Assembly: GCF_019649055.1 (NCBI RefSeq)
Contig: NW_026570421.1
Location: 1 to 64,000, forward strand
Origin: Paramacrobiotus metropolitanus
Lineage: Eukaryota; Tardigrada; Eutardigrada; Parachela; Macrobiotidae
Direction: 5' to 3'
DNA: 64,000 nucleotides
Both the position numbers and the translations under genes were made by a program. Under the pieces are notes generated by a model, which did no database searches, was not told the DNA's origin, and saw only the letters and a program-made list of their open reading frames with translations. Shown one piece after another: positions 18,107 to 30,085 of this stretch (within the stretch, counting starts at the first letter, position 1; each line of letters opens with the position of its first letter).

Positions 18107-20708
18107 TCATGACAACTGTGCTTCTAGAACTCGACGGCCGATTTCCTGAAAGCGTTCCCTGAGCCTCACTTTCTTCCCTTTCTGCGCTAGACCCAGCAAC
18201 AACAAAACATCGGGTTCTTGCGGTGACAAGCGTAGGATTTGTAGAAAATCCTGCTCCGCCTCACGATACAGGGTCAGTCCAAGGCACGCCTGTAACACAG
18301 AGAAATGAGAAGCTTGGGTACCTAGTTCTCAAAAAATCTTCTAAGGGGAATTATTATTTGACCCTAACGAGAGCAGAAATTTTGTACATTAAAACAGCAA
18401 ACTTGAGACGTACCGCGCCTCTTTTAAACAAGGCTGTGACATTATCCGGATCGATACCAAGTGCCTTGGTAGCCGACTGCTTAGCTGCGGCTAAGTCATA
18501 CCGTTCCAGATGAACCGCAGCCAGATTCACGTGGGATGCAGCGAGCAACTGCCGGCGCTGCACTTCCGCTTGTTCTTCGATACCCGTGTAGTACTTCAGT
18601 AACTTCTGCATCTTCTCGTATTGCTCCACTGCATTATCCAAATTTCCTTGCTAACAAAAAAAGAAGATTGCACAAAATCTGCGCGAAAGCACCTCGAGTT
18701 TGCAATTGTTGTTAGGAAAAATGTGGAGCCGGTGTATATCTCTTTGATCACATACCATAAAACAGGCATTTCCTTTTTCTTTGGCTCGCAACGCTCTTTG
18801 CAGTGAGTTGTCGATATTTTCGCGACCCATTTTCTGAAAAATCAGCCGACGCAAGCTGTGCCGCTGTGATGGCGCTGCCGATAGCGATTTTTTTAAAGCT
18901 GGAGTACTTGTCGGGTGAAAAGATGCAGCGCTCTCCTCGAATCTCTTGGATGCATGTCTACGTCTTACCTCTCCTAAAACATCCTCCTTTTCGGCAAATT
19001 CGATTATGTGCCGGCTGTCAATGATTGTTGAGTGGATAACGATTTTCGATGCAACCGGCGAAGACGGCGGTAACGATGGCTTCTGACCCTTTTCGTCTGA
19101 AAAATGGGGCGTGGAAAAAGATCTAGGATTGACTGCTTCGTGAACGGCTTTATTCTCATTTATTGCAACAGAATTGTTATGGACTAACGGTGAAGGTACT
19201 TCGGCCATCGAATTCTCTACAACTGGAATCGAAGGCTCCTTTGATGCTACCGCCGTACTCCTCTGCTCAGGTAGCGAAAAAGGGCGTTGCTTAGCGTTCA
19301 GGTCAGTGCTGTCGGTACGCTGCAAACCGGAATTTACACACAAGTTGTCTTCTGTTAGCGCCTTTCTCATTCCAGACAATTCCTGCTTTCGACGCGTGCC
19401 GGTCGAGCTTTCACTGGACATTCGCTTAAATCGGCTCACCATCGGAACGTCACTGTCCGCATTCTCTGACAAAACATCCACGCCGATGGGCCACAGTATT
19501 AAATGACCCGACGTATTCTGGATCACCACCGGCCATGTTGCGTTCAGATCCTGATCGAACCGGCAACAATAACCAAATTTCCCGTGTGACCGTTGTGGAT
19601 ACGCAGTCAGGGTAACGACACTCTGAAACCCATGTGACTGCAGTAAGTCCTTAAAAGACGACTGTTCCAAATTCTCCAATCCGGTTTCTGCGATGAGCTG
19701 TGGAATATCAGTTCCTTGAAGAGTTTCATATAACCTGCGATCCAAATAAGCAATTTCCTCCTCGCGAATCCAGAAAACCGTCACCGTTCTCCCATTTGAA
19801 CGTAATCGTGATTTTCCCTTTACGACCATCACGCCAAAGAGTTTTCCGCTACAGACCACTTCCGAGCTGGGGAAATCGTTTGATGCCATTGACCTCTGGA
19901 AAAACAGGTCCTCCGCGAAACTCTCCGAATGCGTCACGCTGGTGTGGTTTGGTGGACCGTCATCCGTAATGACCACCGCCCAGACGAACCACGGATACTG
20001 TTTCTTCAGCTTTGATGTTAATGTATGTGCGTAAAACTCGTTGCCAATGCCCGGTCCCCGTTCGATATCTTTCATAAAATCCATCACGTATTTCTGCAGC
20101 TCGGATTCCGTGTCGCCTGTGTCGGTTGGTTGTGGTTCGAAAATCTTCGCTCGTGACTGGATCTTTGCCAAAGCTAAAGCGTCGGCTATTTCCAAGATTT
20201 GGTCAGCTGCGATTCCTAATTTTCTCTGGTCAAAGGCAGGAGCATCTGATGGTTCTCCAAGAATGTCGCAAGCATACATACAGATAAAAACGTTCAGCGG
20301 TTGGAGGAGAATATAATCGCACCACTGCTCAAACAGAGGGTATTCGCAACTGTTAATTACGCGTGCGAGACAGTCCATGACATCTTCATAAGTCGCCATG
20401 AGGAGTGCCAAGGGATTAACTGAGCGGCACAGTTCGATGAATACGGATCGGTCCGATGCTTGCGATTTCGTTGCGTCTTCCAGTTCTTCGCATAACCAGA
20501 GAATATCGCCATTTAGTTTTTTGTATAATAAACGGGCAGTAAATTTATTGGTTAAGGCGGAATCCAGTTTGTTGATTTGCTCGTTAATGAGCAAAGGCAG
20601 TTTTAAAATTTCCACATCGGTTGTGTATACTAATATCGATCTGGACTGCTTTGAAAGCCCTGTGGATGCTTGATCCAATATATTGCACACTAACTTAAAT
20701 TCTTCCAT
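18107..20708 (-). CDS. TPR-domain protein with unrecognised N-terminal region
   Basis: Three exons on the minus strand, 20708-18756, 18650-18414 and 18289-18107, give 790 residues. Donors are GTATGT and GTACGT; acceptors are TTGTTAG and GTTACAG; both junctions are phase 0. The C-terminal 160 residues contain three TPR-like units: AKEKGNACFM continued across the intron by QGNLDNAVEQYEKM, then NLAAVHLERYDLAAAKQSATKAL, then LGLTLYREAEQDFLQILRL. The spacing resembles the TPRs of large FKBPs or TTC9, which bind chaperone C-termini. No FKBP or other catalytic domain is seen upstream. Residues of about 1-420 look folded, with many buried Trp, Phe and Tyr; residues of about 430-620 are Ser/Pro rich and probably disordered. 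The role is probably a co-chaperone or scaffold, by inference. Confidence 0.75.
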
Positions 20709-21636
20709 GATTTTGGGACTTCCTATAACCTAAAAACCATTAACAAACCGAGATGCATTGCTGCAGCTATTAAATTGTTTACATACTTAGAAATCAAAAA
20801 GCCATAGTGTTGTTCGTGAACCAGTCATTAATTTCGGCTCTTCCATTTAGCATCATGTTTATTGCGCTCAATACGACAATGCTGCACGTTCAGATGCACA
20901 CCGGCCGTTTTGGCTGCCAGCATAATTACGCGTCTGTCATGCTCAAAATACTGTCCGATCGTTAAATGTACCATACATGAGAAGAACGAGTTTTCAGTTA
21001 AAAGAAACGTGAAAATTAATCGAAGCTGACGGTAGCGATCTCACAATTAGGCTGTTCATGAACATGTCGCGTTTCCGATCGACACGTTCATCTCACCGCA
21101 TCGACCGCGGTAAAAATAAAATCCACAAATGCCGCGCAGCAATGTAATACAATAGATGCCGCAGCGTTGCAGTACAAAATTCGTACAAGCATTTTGACAG
21201 TAAGCGATGGTAATTTGTTCGCCGGTAATGAAAGTTTAAAGCGCTAATAAAATTCTGATATGTTGTAATGTGTCGTGAATTGCATTTACCGGCATTTACT
21301 TAGTGCTATGTTAATCCACATTGACAATATGTTAACGAGGCCGAACGACGCCCGCGGCGGTAGACATCTGCAGACTGCAGCATCGACTGCAAGACTAACG
21401 GTCGCGGTGGGCTTTTTTATGTGTTTTTGATGCACCGCATTCTGTATAATTATCACGCTCGCCAGTACCTAAACAGTACACATGAACCGTTATTGTTGTT
21501 AGACGATGTATCCAAAAGCATACAGATACTTACAGTACTGTATATGCAATTACGCATAGTGTGCAATGTGCACAACATCGGCTTGTGATTTTCTGAAAAC
21601 TTTTTTTACTACAGAGTACGAACACATTAATTTTCC
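20709..21636. promoter_or_regulatory. Divergent intergenic region
   Basis: This 0.93 kb separates the starts of the TPR gene (minus) and the four-helix gene (plus), so it should hold both promoters. No TATA box at a convincing distance was found. TTTTTTTACTACAG just before 21615 could be a 5'UTR acceptor for the plus-strand gene. Confidence 0.35.
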
Positions 21637-22942
21637 ATGCCTACCGAGCAGATTCCAGTGAGTAATCTGCGAGCAATATTGTGCTTGGGTGTTCTGCAGA
21701 CCGTCTCTGGAATGTTTGCCATCGCCTATGCTATTATTGGTAAAACTCAGTGCGAGTACTTAGTGAATTTACATTTCCACCAGCGTCAAACTCTGTAGAG
21801 TTACTTACTTTTTGTGTCTGTTTCTTATTTCCTGTTTGCTTACAGTTTAGTTCTTCCCCAAATATAAATAATCTACAATGTATTGAAAATATAATAAAAT
21901 CGAAAACCTTATTTATTATTTTTTGTACTTAAATCTATCAATTGAATCATTGCATTTGGACTTTTCTATTACATTAATTTTGTTTGTATCTCGAGCATTT
22001 ATCCCTGCAATGCGAGCGATTGCACCGATGTCAGCAGTACTAATAAATACTAGAAATTATCTTATCGCTGATTTAAATTAAATAATAAGATGGGAAAAAA
22101 ATTACTTTGAAGATGCTGTGCAACGTTTGTGTTACGTTTTTCAACATATATCAGTCTAGGTGTCGCTGTGCAGCAGTTAGCCGTTGTACTACAATTGACA
22201 ACCATTAAAACACTAGCTACCGTAGCTTGATCTGACAGTCTTTTTAAAATGCCGAATATACAGAGTATATGTGCAAAGTATGTATTTCCAATCCGACTCA
22301 TTGATGCTCCGGCGGCCGGCTTAACGTTATTACAACATTAATTTAGTTTTTTTTAGAAAAATCTGAAGAAGTAAAAAGTATCTAATACCTATGTAGAATA
22401 AAATTTTAAAAGTTAATAGAAGCCGGTTAGCTGCAGCCTGCAGTTATGTAACCCTTCTTTCCATTACAGTATTGTCCTCGGTTTCACCCTCGGATGAAAT
22501 TTCTAAACCGGTCCTGTACGGATCCCAGCTGACCATGGGCATTCTCTTCGTAATCGCCGGAACGTTCGGCGTGGTCACTGGACGCAAAGATATCGATGCC
22601 CCACCGCTACGCACACACGGTAACCAGCTGTCCGTCATCCTGCTGCTGAGCATCGTCGGATTGCTATCGTCCATCGCCCTGGTCATCGCTGCGCTCAGCG
22701 TTCCCGTGTTCGTTGACGGTATAACCTTCACCGTGTTTTCCATTGCGGCGCTGGTACATCTCGGACAGATTGTGGCCAGCAGTATTACACTACGAAATTT
22801 ACGGCGAAAGAATGAAAATGCGGTGCCGGTTGCACAGCCGCTGCTAATGTCCAGGAACGGTCTGGTTGCAAGTGCACCGTTAATAAATAAATCGGAAGAT
22901 CTGCAGCATTTTCAGCTAACGCTACCTAACACCTTACTATAA
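21637..22942 (+). CDS. Small four-helix membrane protein (tetraspan, MS4A/CD20-like layout)
   Basis: Exon 1 (21637-21739) has a start in MPTEQIPVSNL and encodes the first helix. It ends with one base of a codon at GTAAAA. Exon 2 (22470-22942) follows CCATTACAG in the matching phase. The product is about 191 residues with four hydrophobic helices: around residues 12-35, 48-68 (QLTMGILFVIAGTFGVV), 82-106 (SVILLLSIVGLLSSIAL) and 114-138. Both termini should be cytosolic. The short first loop and helix spacing recall MS4A-type proteins, but similarity by eye is only topological. The two-exon model is well supported by phase and hydropathy; the function is unknown. Confidence 0.65.
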
Positions 22943-24111
22943 TTTTTGTAATAATTGGCGTGTATTTGTTGTTAATTGTTGTGTTTGATGAGTATTGACA
23001 TCATCTTATAATGTATCCATCAGCTATGAAGATACTATATTGTAATCGCGGCGTTGCATCGGTTTCTCAGAGCAATCGTGGCATTTCCATATTGTTTGAT
23101 ATTATTCCCTAATAGCATAGAATCATAATATCATAATGTGTGGTCACGCGTTGCACTGCACTGAACTGACACACGCTATCTTACATAACAAATGACTAAG
23201 AAATTATTTCCCGCATAATTATCATAGTCGTATCATTTCGCGAAACCTTTTAACTTGTGCTGTTGTTGTGCATCACGCACAATTAACTAGAAAGACAGTC
23301 GACGGATGCACAGTATTCATGAAGTGTGCAAACTTTATCATTTCCGCTTATTTTAATTTCTTCGATGACGGAAGGAACCCCCCTCTGCAAACTGAATATG
23401 GATTGGCACCTGACGGTGTACATCCGGTCAAACGATAGCTAATTCCCGCAGCATCACAAAAACACCGGTAGTTATGCCAATCTTGACGTGGAAGATTATG
23501 TAAGTATTGGCACATGTACCGGGTGTTTATGGCCACATCTACATAAACTACCACATTTTCCTGTTAAACATTGGGTAATCTAATCACACTGTGGATCCCG
23601 ATGGCAGGCGGATGTGCTAATCGGCTGGGAAGCACTCGACCTATCCCGCACGCGCGCTGATTGCCGCAACACCTACAAGTGCCGGTTACATAAACATCCT
23701 ATTAACCGTGGTATATGTATGCGCAGCACCGTCATAAACACTGTGCATTAGCGCCGCCTGAGTGGAGGTATCTTGTTCATTCATGAAAAAACGCCAGCGG
23801 ATCCTGATTGCCATAACACGCACCTATCGTGATCAACGGAGTTTATATCAAATCCCGCCAAACCGAGATCAAAGAGGAAATCCTATTTTAGGCGCTAACC
23901 AGTTACATAAGACACTCATTTCAGGTTAATAGTGAGAGATCAACGCATCGCTGCAAAAACACTGCACTCCGCAACAACACAAAGGAGACCAACAGCGTGG
24001 CATCCATATTGCGATTACGGCGTCATCGTATACGTTTAAACTAAGGATTTCTGATGCTTCGCGAATTTTAATCTGTAGGAAATTATTAGTATCGAAAAAT
24101 AATCCAGGATT
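22943..24111. other. Intergenic, nothing recognised
   Basis: A 1.2 kb A+T-rich spacer between the four-helix gene and the GPCR. Short ORFs are unsupported, and no promoter motif was chosen. Confidence 0.35.
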
Positions 24112-26434
24112 ATGTTAATGATTAATCCAGGCAATCCTGTAATTTTTGCCACTGATGCCTTTAATTCCACGCTTGCGTTTAATACCTGCGTGCCTTCGTC
24201 TGCAAACGCGAGCAATAACAGATATGATGCGGTTAATCATCATTGGAGCTTTCCGTCCATTGGCCAGCTGGTCTTTACTGTCCTCACGCTGCTGACCAAC
24301 CTCTTTGTGTTGCATCTCTTCATCCGCTATCCGCATCTGCGCACGCCGTTCACCGTTTATTTGATCAATCTGCTCTTGGCGAATCTGGTGCATTGTCTGG
24401 CCAATCCACTGCGTATCGTGGACGTCTTGGCCATACCCTGGTAGAATGACAAAATCCGCAGTATTTGTTTTTGTTTTGGGATAATCTAAGGTGTCTGTAA
24501 CCGTCGACCAAGACGTCCGGCAGACGTTTTGGTCGTCCGGAAGTTTTGGTCGGTTACAAGTGTCCCTTTTAAAAAACCCCTCAAGCTAGACATCTTATTT
24601 GCTAACATACAGTATATAAGAATTGTAAAATGCAAAGCTAAACATACTAATTGTTGAAATACTGTATATATGTACAACACATAAATGTAAACTGTAGATG
24701 CTCACGAACGTAAATGTAAACGGTAAAAACGCTTACAGAATGTAAATTGTAAATGTTTGTACATACATGTAAACTGTAAATGCTCACGTAATTGTAAACT
24801 ATAAAAACGCTTACAGAATGTAAAACTGTAAATGCTCACGTAATTGTAAACTATAAAAACGCTTACAGAATGTAAAACTGTAAATGCTCAAAGATATTTT
24901 TATGTAAGGTACTGTGCACTCACGCACGCATACGTAATACGGAGTCCGATGCATTCGCGATTTAAATCAACCTTTTTTAATTCAGACTGGCAGTAGAAAA
25001 GTCACCAGTTTTCTATAAAAGAAAAGATTACGATTGTACACCTCATACCGTACTTTACAAATGTCCTTCAAGTTTCAACTGCTTCTAGTGCAGACAGTGC
25101 AGTTACCATAAAAAAAATTTATCAAATTTAGCAGCTAATGCAATTCAGATAAAGGCTCATGCGATAAAAGTATACTGGTAGAATTCGAGCAACTGCTCTG
25201 TTTTGATCAGTAAGTACCTGGTTAATGTTAGCATATTACTAATATATTCATTCGCTGGTTTTCGCGGTTGTTCAGCAGCTTATCATTATGATGACATTAT
25301 CATTCAACTGGATGCAACCCATGCATGTATTGTACGCACGTACAATACGCCATATGCAACTGTATTGATTGATTATTACTATATGTACCGGTGCATGCAC
25401 GGCATTCGTTTAGTTGTATAAAAAAGGTCAAGGTCACTTGGCACCATACATAGTAGCGCGCTTTATTGTAGGTACGCACAATCAGCATGGTGCTACGTGC
25501 AGATGTACAGCGACTGGGTCTCCACCGCTGTCACCCTACACGCCCACTTCCTTGTCACGGTCAACCGCATCTGGGCGCTGTTCGCGCCGGTCTCCTATAA
25601 GAACCACCACTCCAAGCGTTTTGCTAAACTGACCTGCTTATTCCAGTGGATCTACGCGCACCTTCTCCCGGGTCCGCTGCTCATCCTCGACGGGCTCTTT
25701 TACCACCGCACATTGGAAGCCAGTCTGGGCTGCGTCCCGCACATTATGGGGACCCAACTGGTCTACGCTCAGGTCTTGGAGGTGCTGGTGTACGTCCTCC
25801 CGGTCATCGTCATCGTGGTGTGCTATCCGTTCCTCTGTTGGAAACGCAATAAGTACCGGGTACGCCAGCTGCAGTTGGCGGTCAACCAGGTATCACAGAC
25901 AATACCGAAGCATAAGACGTTAAATATTTCACTGTAAAGCGTAATGCTACGTAAGGGCTTCCAGCTCAAACAGCAGCAGAAGCCGTAACCGCATGCGGTC
26001 GGAATTAAGACGCGGAAACCGAAAGTCGTGCTCATTTTTTTGCTCCGAAAACCTGGAACGTTTGCTGAGTACCGCTTTTCCCTTGATTGCGACTAGTTTC
26101 TTTGCAGGTACCGATGAGTGATATGAAGAAGGTGCTGGAGAATACGTACAATTCGATGCTGACGGGGAATTCGCTAGTGGCGCCCTGTAAGGCCGAGCGC
26201 GACCACTCCTACGGGTTTGCCGTGCTGACCGCCATGACGGTTAGTATTGTGGTATGCTGGACTCCGTCCAAGGTCTACGGGATGATACAGACATTCGGGC
26301 ATGTGGAACTGACGGGGTTGAGTCACGTGGGCGATGTTCTGTATGCGCTGCAGGCCATCCTGGATCCGCTGCTGTTTGCCTGCTCACTGCGGATGCTGCG
26401 TCGTGCCGCAGTGGACAGCTTACGCTGTAAATAA
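24112..26434 (+). CDS. Rhodopsin-family (class A) G-protein-coupled receptor
   Basis: Exons 24112-24440, 25511-25889 and 26108-26434 sum to 1035 nt and splice in phase to 344 residues. Exon 1 has an N-terminus with sequons (FNSTL, NASNN), TM1 (IGQLVFTVLTLLTNLFVLHL) and TM2 (VYLINLLLANLVHCLANPL). Exon 2 carries TM3 ending VNRIWALFAP, TM4 and TM5 (VYVLPVIVIVVCYPFLCW). Exon 3 has TM6 with CWTPSKV and TM7 ending DPLLFA. These match the class A DRY, CWxP and NPxxY positions with changes: NRI replaces DRY, and DPLLF replaces NPxxY. A peptide or amine ligand cannot be told. The exon 1/2 junction gives a Cys only 19 residues before the TM3 Arg, closer than usual, so a micro-exon may be missing. Confidence 0.75.
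24684..24892. repeat. Minisatellite, 52 bp unit, in GPCR intron 1
   Basis: TGCTCACGTAATTGTAAACT starts at 24781 and 24833, and the phase returns at 24885, giving a 52 bp period. A diverged earlier unit starts near 24699. The units are built from shorter TGTAAAC steps. Confidence 0.75.
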
Positions 26435-29400
26435 GATTCTGCTGGTGATTTCTGTATAGTGTAATGTTTCGGTGGTTGTATTCCGCTTTGGTAAAAAATG
26501 CGAGAAGAAATTAGTGCAAAATGCACTATAGGGTGTGAGTCGTGTGATCGAATGATGATGGGTCGAGTACAAAATACAACTGCACAAACTATGTACAGGA
26601 CAGTACGAGTACGTACATACTTGCATGGTATTAATAAAATATTAATTTAATGGAAGGTTTGGTACAATCATACCATACAACAACTGCCTGAAGTGATCGG
26701 TACAAAGTTCGGCTAGTAAACAGTACAAAAAAACCACATATAATAGTGATAACTGATAAGTGATAAGTAAATAATTATACGCTTGCAGAATCTAGAGAAC
26801 AGTAGGCAGAACATTGCGGAACCCTTTTCGCGGACATATGATCACGTGTACATTCTGCAACAAATTTTCAGAAAATAAAGCGCAAACTGGCTAACGTGAA
26901 ACGAAACGTTCGTATATTATGGAAAATGAATGTTCATATATTCATGCGTACATTATAGAATTATTCTAATAATCTCATTATCGTGTTATTTACAAATTAC
27001 ACGAACGGTGCTCAATTTATAAGGTACAAATATTGAAGAATATCGTAGTTTGCTAATTGCTGGCTGGTTGCCTACCATCAATTGATTCAATGAGAATTCC
27101 ACAACAATTTAATGAGAGCTGCATGTTTGAAGTAAATTTGCCGTTTGGATTGTCCGGACTGAAGTTGTACGCAGTTGTTTTAATTCAGATGCTGTAGTGC
27201 TTGCTTTGTTATTCTCAACTAATTCTCGGGATAAACCGTTATGTAGCTGTAGCATTCAGTTTTTATCGGCGATCCTGAGTGAAACAAAGGTTTTACACTG
27301 TTAATCTTGGATATTTTTGTTGTATTGCTGATTCGTTATTCATTGAAAAAATTAGAAATTTGTCCTGATAACTGCGTTAGCATTTTCGTGCCGTGTGAAT
27401 GAGTCTCAGATGGTGCAGTATCAAATCTGCAGTTTCGTCTGCTGGAAGTCTGGGAAAAGAACTGTCTGGATCTCTTTCCGATAGAAAAGGTCGTCTGCCT
27501 AAAACCCAGCGCACTCTGTGGGAATTCAACGACGTCGATAATACCTTTCGTCATCGGGCCCATCGTGGACCGGTCCCGGTCCAGACCAGTGACCTTTGCC
27601 AAAGTTAAACGCGAACGAATGCGGAAGACCGCGCTCTCCAAGCGGTTTTCGTTGTGTTTGCTTAATTGTTTAGTTACAGAAAGTTTCCATTGAAATTTCG
27701 AAATGCAATCAATTTAAACTGTGAATGGGTGGTAAGTAATTACCTTGTAAATCATAGTCAATGAAAATGAATCAGAAGTCAGTTAGTCAATAGTACGAAT
27801 CATCGTCATTCTCAAGTGGCAGTGCGGTAACATTCTGTCATCTTCAGCATTCAGCCAGTCAATAGAAGAATTGTGTAAGCATATCGTAGTGCGCTGGCTA
27901 AATTTATGAGCGTTGTCGATGAATTAGCAAAACTCTTCAAATTATTGTTTGGTGTTTCCGCTTTTTTTATTTATTACATGCGAATTTTTGTTCAGTTATT
28001 TCTTGTTTGCGGCTGAAACTGTAAATAAGCAGAGTACTTTAGTAATCGTTGCGCTAAAGTTGGCGCGTGCAGCTGCCCGACCATTTCGGCATGAGGCATG
28101 TCGTCATGGACGCATTATCGATACTGTTTCGCAATTAAATTTAATTTTGTGTGTAGTTCATTGAAATCGCTTCATGGGAATGTCTTTAAGAAGAGATCAT
28201 ATAACCGATTTCCACCTTTTTCGAGTATTCTCACTGGCACAATGCGTGCGCTGGTAACTGCACATCTGACCTAACACTGTGACATTTTCAACACATACAA
28301 ATACATTGAAAGTCTGAAATCGGTTAGGCTACGTATTTAAAATGCAAAAGTTACTGATCAAATGCCGTTCTTTTCCGGAAGCAATAACAGTCCAAGCAGA
28401 TTTTTGAAATTGTTCCTTCAAGCGCCGCGATGTGCTCTGCTAAAATGACTAAAGTTCTCTGGAGCGTTTTTTCCAAAAGCTCAACCATTCTTGAAAAAAA
28501 CAAACTTTTTAACACCCAAAGTAACTTTTTTTTATTTTTTACAGAATACATAAAATATTTTTTACAAAAACGCTCCAGTTCTTCTCGAAAATGATTTTTC
28601 TTAAATCTGATCAAATGAAATTATGTCAGAAATTTTTGAGATCTTTGCAAATTGTTATTGAGTTTAGAAATAATTTTTGGAAAAATTTTCAGAACGTGGC
28701 GAAGAACCTTCTTTTGTTCTGCGATTTTGCTGGTTTTACCACTTTTACGCCTGCAGTGCCACCGCACCAGTTGTGACCACTGGTCGGCGCTGTGTAGAAG
28801 GCTAGAAGCGCGCGGTCACTAAAAGGTGCGATTACGGTCCCAGCTATTGATCGCGGCTTTTATTGCGCCAATTAGGCGAGGTCAAACACAACATTCCATT
28901 CGGACAATGAGAAATGCAAATGTACGAGTACACATCGTAGGGAAAGCTGTCATAAGCCCACTGTCATAAGCCTTACCCACTTTTGTCTTTCTTCGCTTAC
29001 TGGGAACAGACGTTCTTTCGGCCGCTTCTATTCAAGCCGTCTTGCACTGCACTCCGTTCTTCTTCCTTCCGTCTTGCACTCCGAGATGCGCATTTTGTCG
29101 CATTCTTTCGTTTTGAGAATCTGTCCGGAGAGCAATTAAAAAACTTGGATTACTTTTTTTGTTGATGGCAAATGTTGGCTGACTTTCGTCCATTAATACA
29201 TGTGATCTTATTACGACTGTAGAATTTCGAAAATCTTATTTTTGATCTTGCTGCCATAGTATAACTTCTCCTTAAACACTGCTCATAATGTTTTGACCAT
29301 TTCAAATTAACGGTAGTGCACCCAAAATTTTGATGATCAATGCGACACACTGTACTGAATATGAGTACTTACAACTGTACAAGTACACGTACATATGCAG

Positions 29401-29654
29401 TCGGCAACGTCATAAAAAATGTGTTATACGAGTAAAACCTAAGAATATCAAATGAAAAATCTGACCAAATTTTGTGCGTGAGGATAAGCGTTGTCAATAA
29501 TGAACCTCACCTGACCAAATCTGTACACTTGGACGCTCAAACAAAAACGATGAAGCTGATAGGCAGATACTGTATATATTGGGCACATATGTATAATTAT
29601 ATAATTATACACACTGTTTTAGAATTGAAGCCGATGGTGTGCCGTTTCAAGACA
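26435..29654. other. Gene-poor stretch downstream of the GPCR
   Basis: AATAAA near 26634 could end the GPCR transcript. A 69-codon ORF at 27399-27608, basic and Ser-rich, has somewhat protein-like composition but no recognised domain or clear splice sites. The rest is A+T-rich with no supported gene. Confidence 0.35.
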
Positions 29655-30085
29655 ATCTGGACTGCGGCGGCTCTCAAATCGCTACAAATCAGCGATAGCT
29701 GCTAAACGTTTAATTCTATTCCGAGCCATATTCGCGAAATATAGATATTTTACGGACAATATTTGAATTTGCTGTCGCTTGCACTTTGACAAGAAACGCT
29801 TAATGAAGCTCTCGAAATATGTGCTGGTGATCGCATTTAATTCCTACTGATGAAATGTGTGGATTGCTGGGTTTTATTGCCTGTGCCCTTTGTTTTCGAG
29901 CGCGCTTTGGCGGTTACATCAAATGTTGTGGTGCTGGTGTGGTAATTGCTTGCAATGTGTTTTCGCAAGGCACTTTCACAAACCGACACTAATTAAGGCA
30001 GCCTTTTTCTTACCACTCAGATCAGATCAACAGCAGCCAGCTGCAATGCAAACATGATACATCTGAGAGCCGCCGCAGTCCAGAT
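29655..30085. repeat. 22 bp perfect inverted repeats bounding 431 bp
   Basis: ATCTGGACTGCGGCGGCTCT and two more bases at 29655-29676 are repeated inverted at 30064-30085. The interior is A+T-rich without a convincing ORF. No clear target-site duplication is seen, so it is either a MITE with decayed flanks or a structural repeat. Confidence 0.5.

Noticed and set aside
24684-24892. CRISPR-like array
   Set aside because: The repeats are contiguous without unique spacers; it is an ordinary minisatellite in an intron.
27399-27608. 69-codon ORF with protein-like composition
   Set aside because: No recognisable domain or convincing splice sites; kept only as a note in the intergenic entry.
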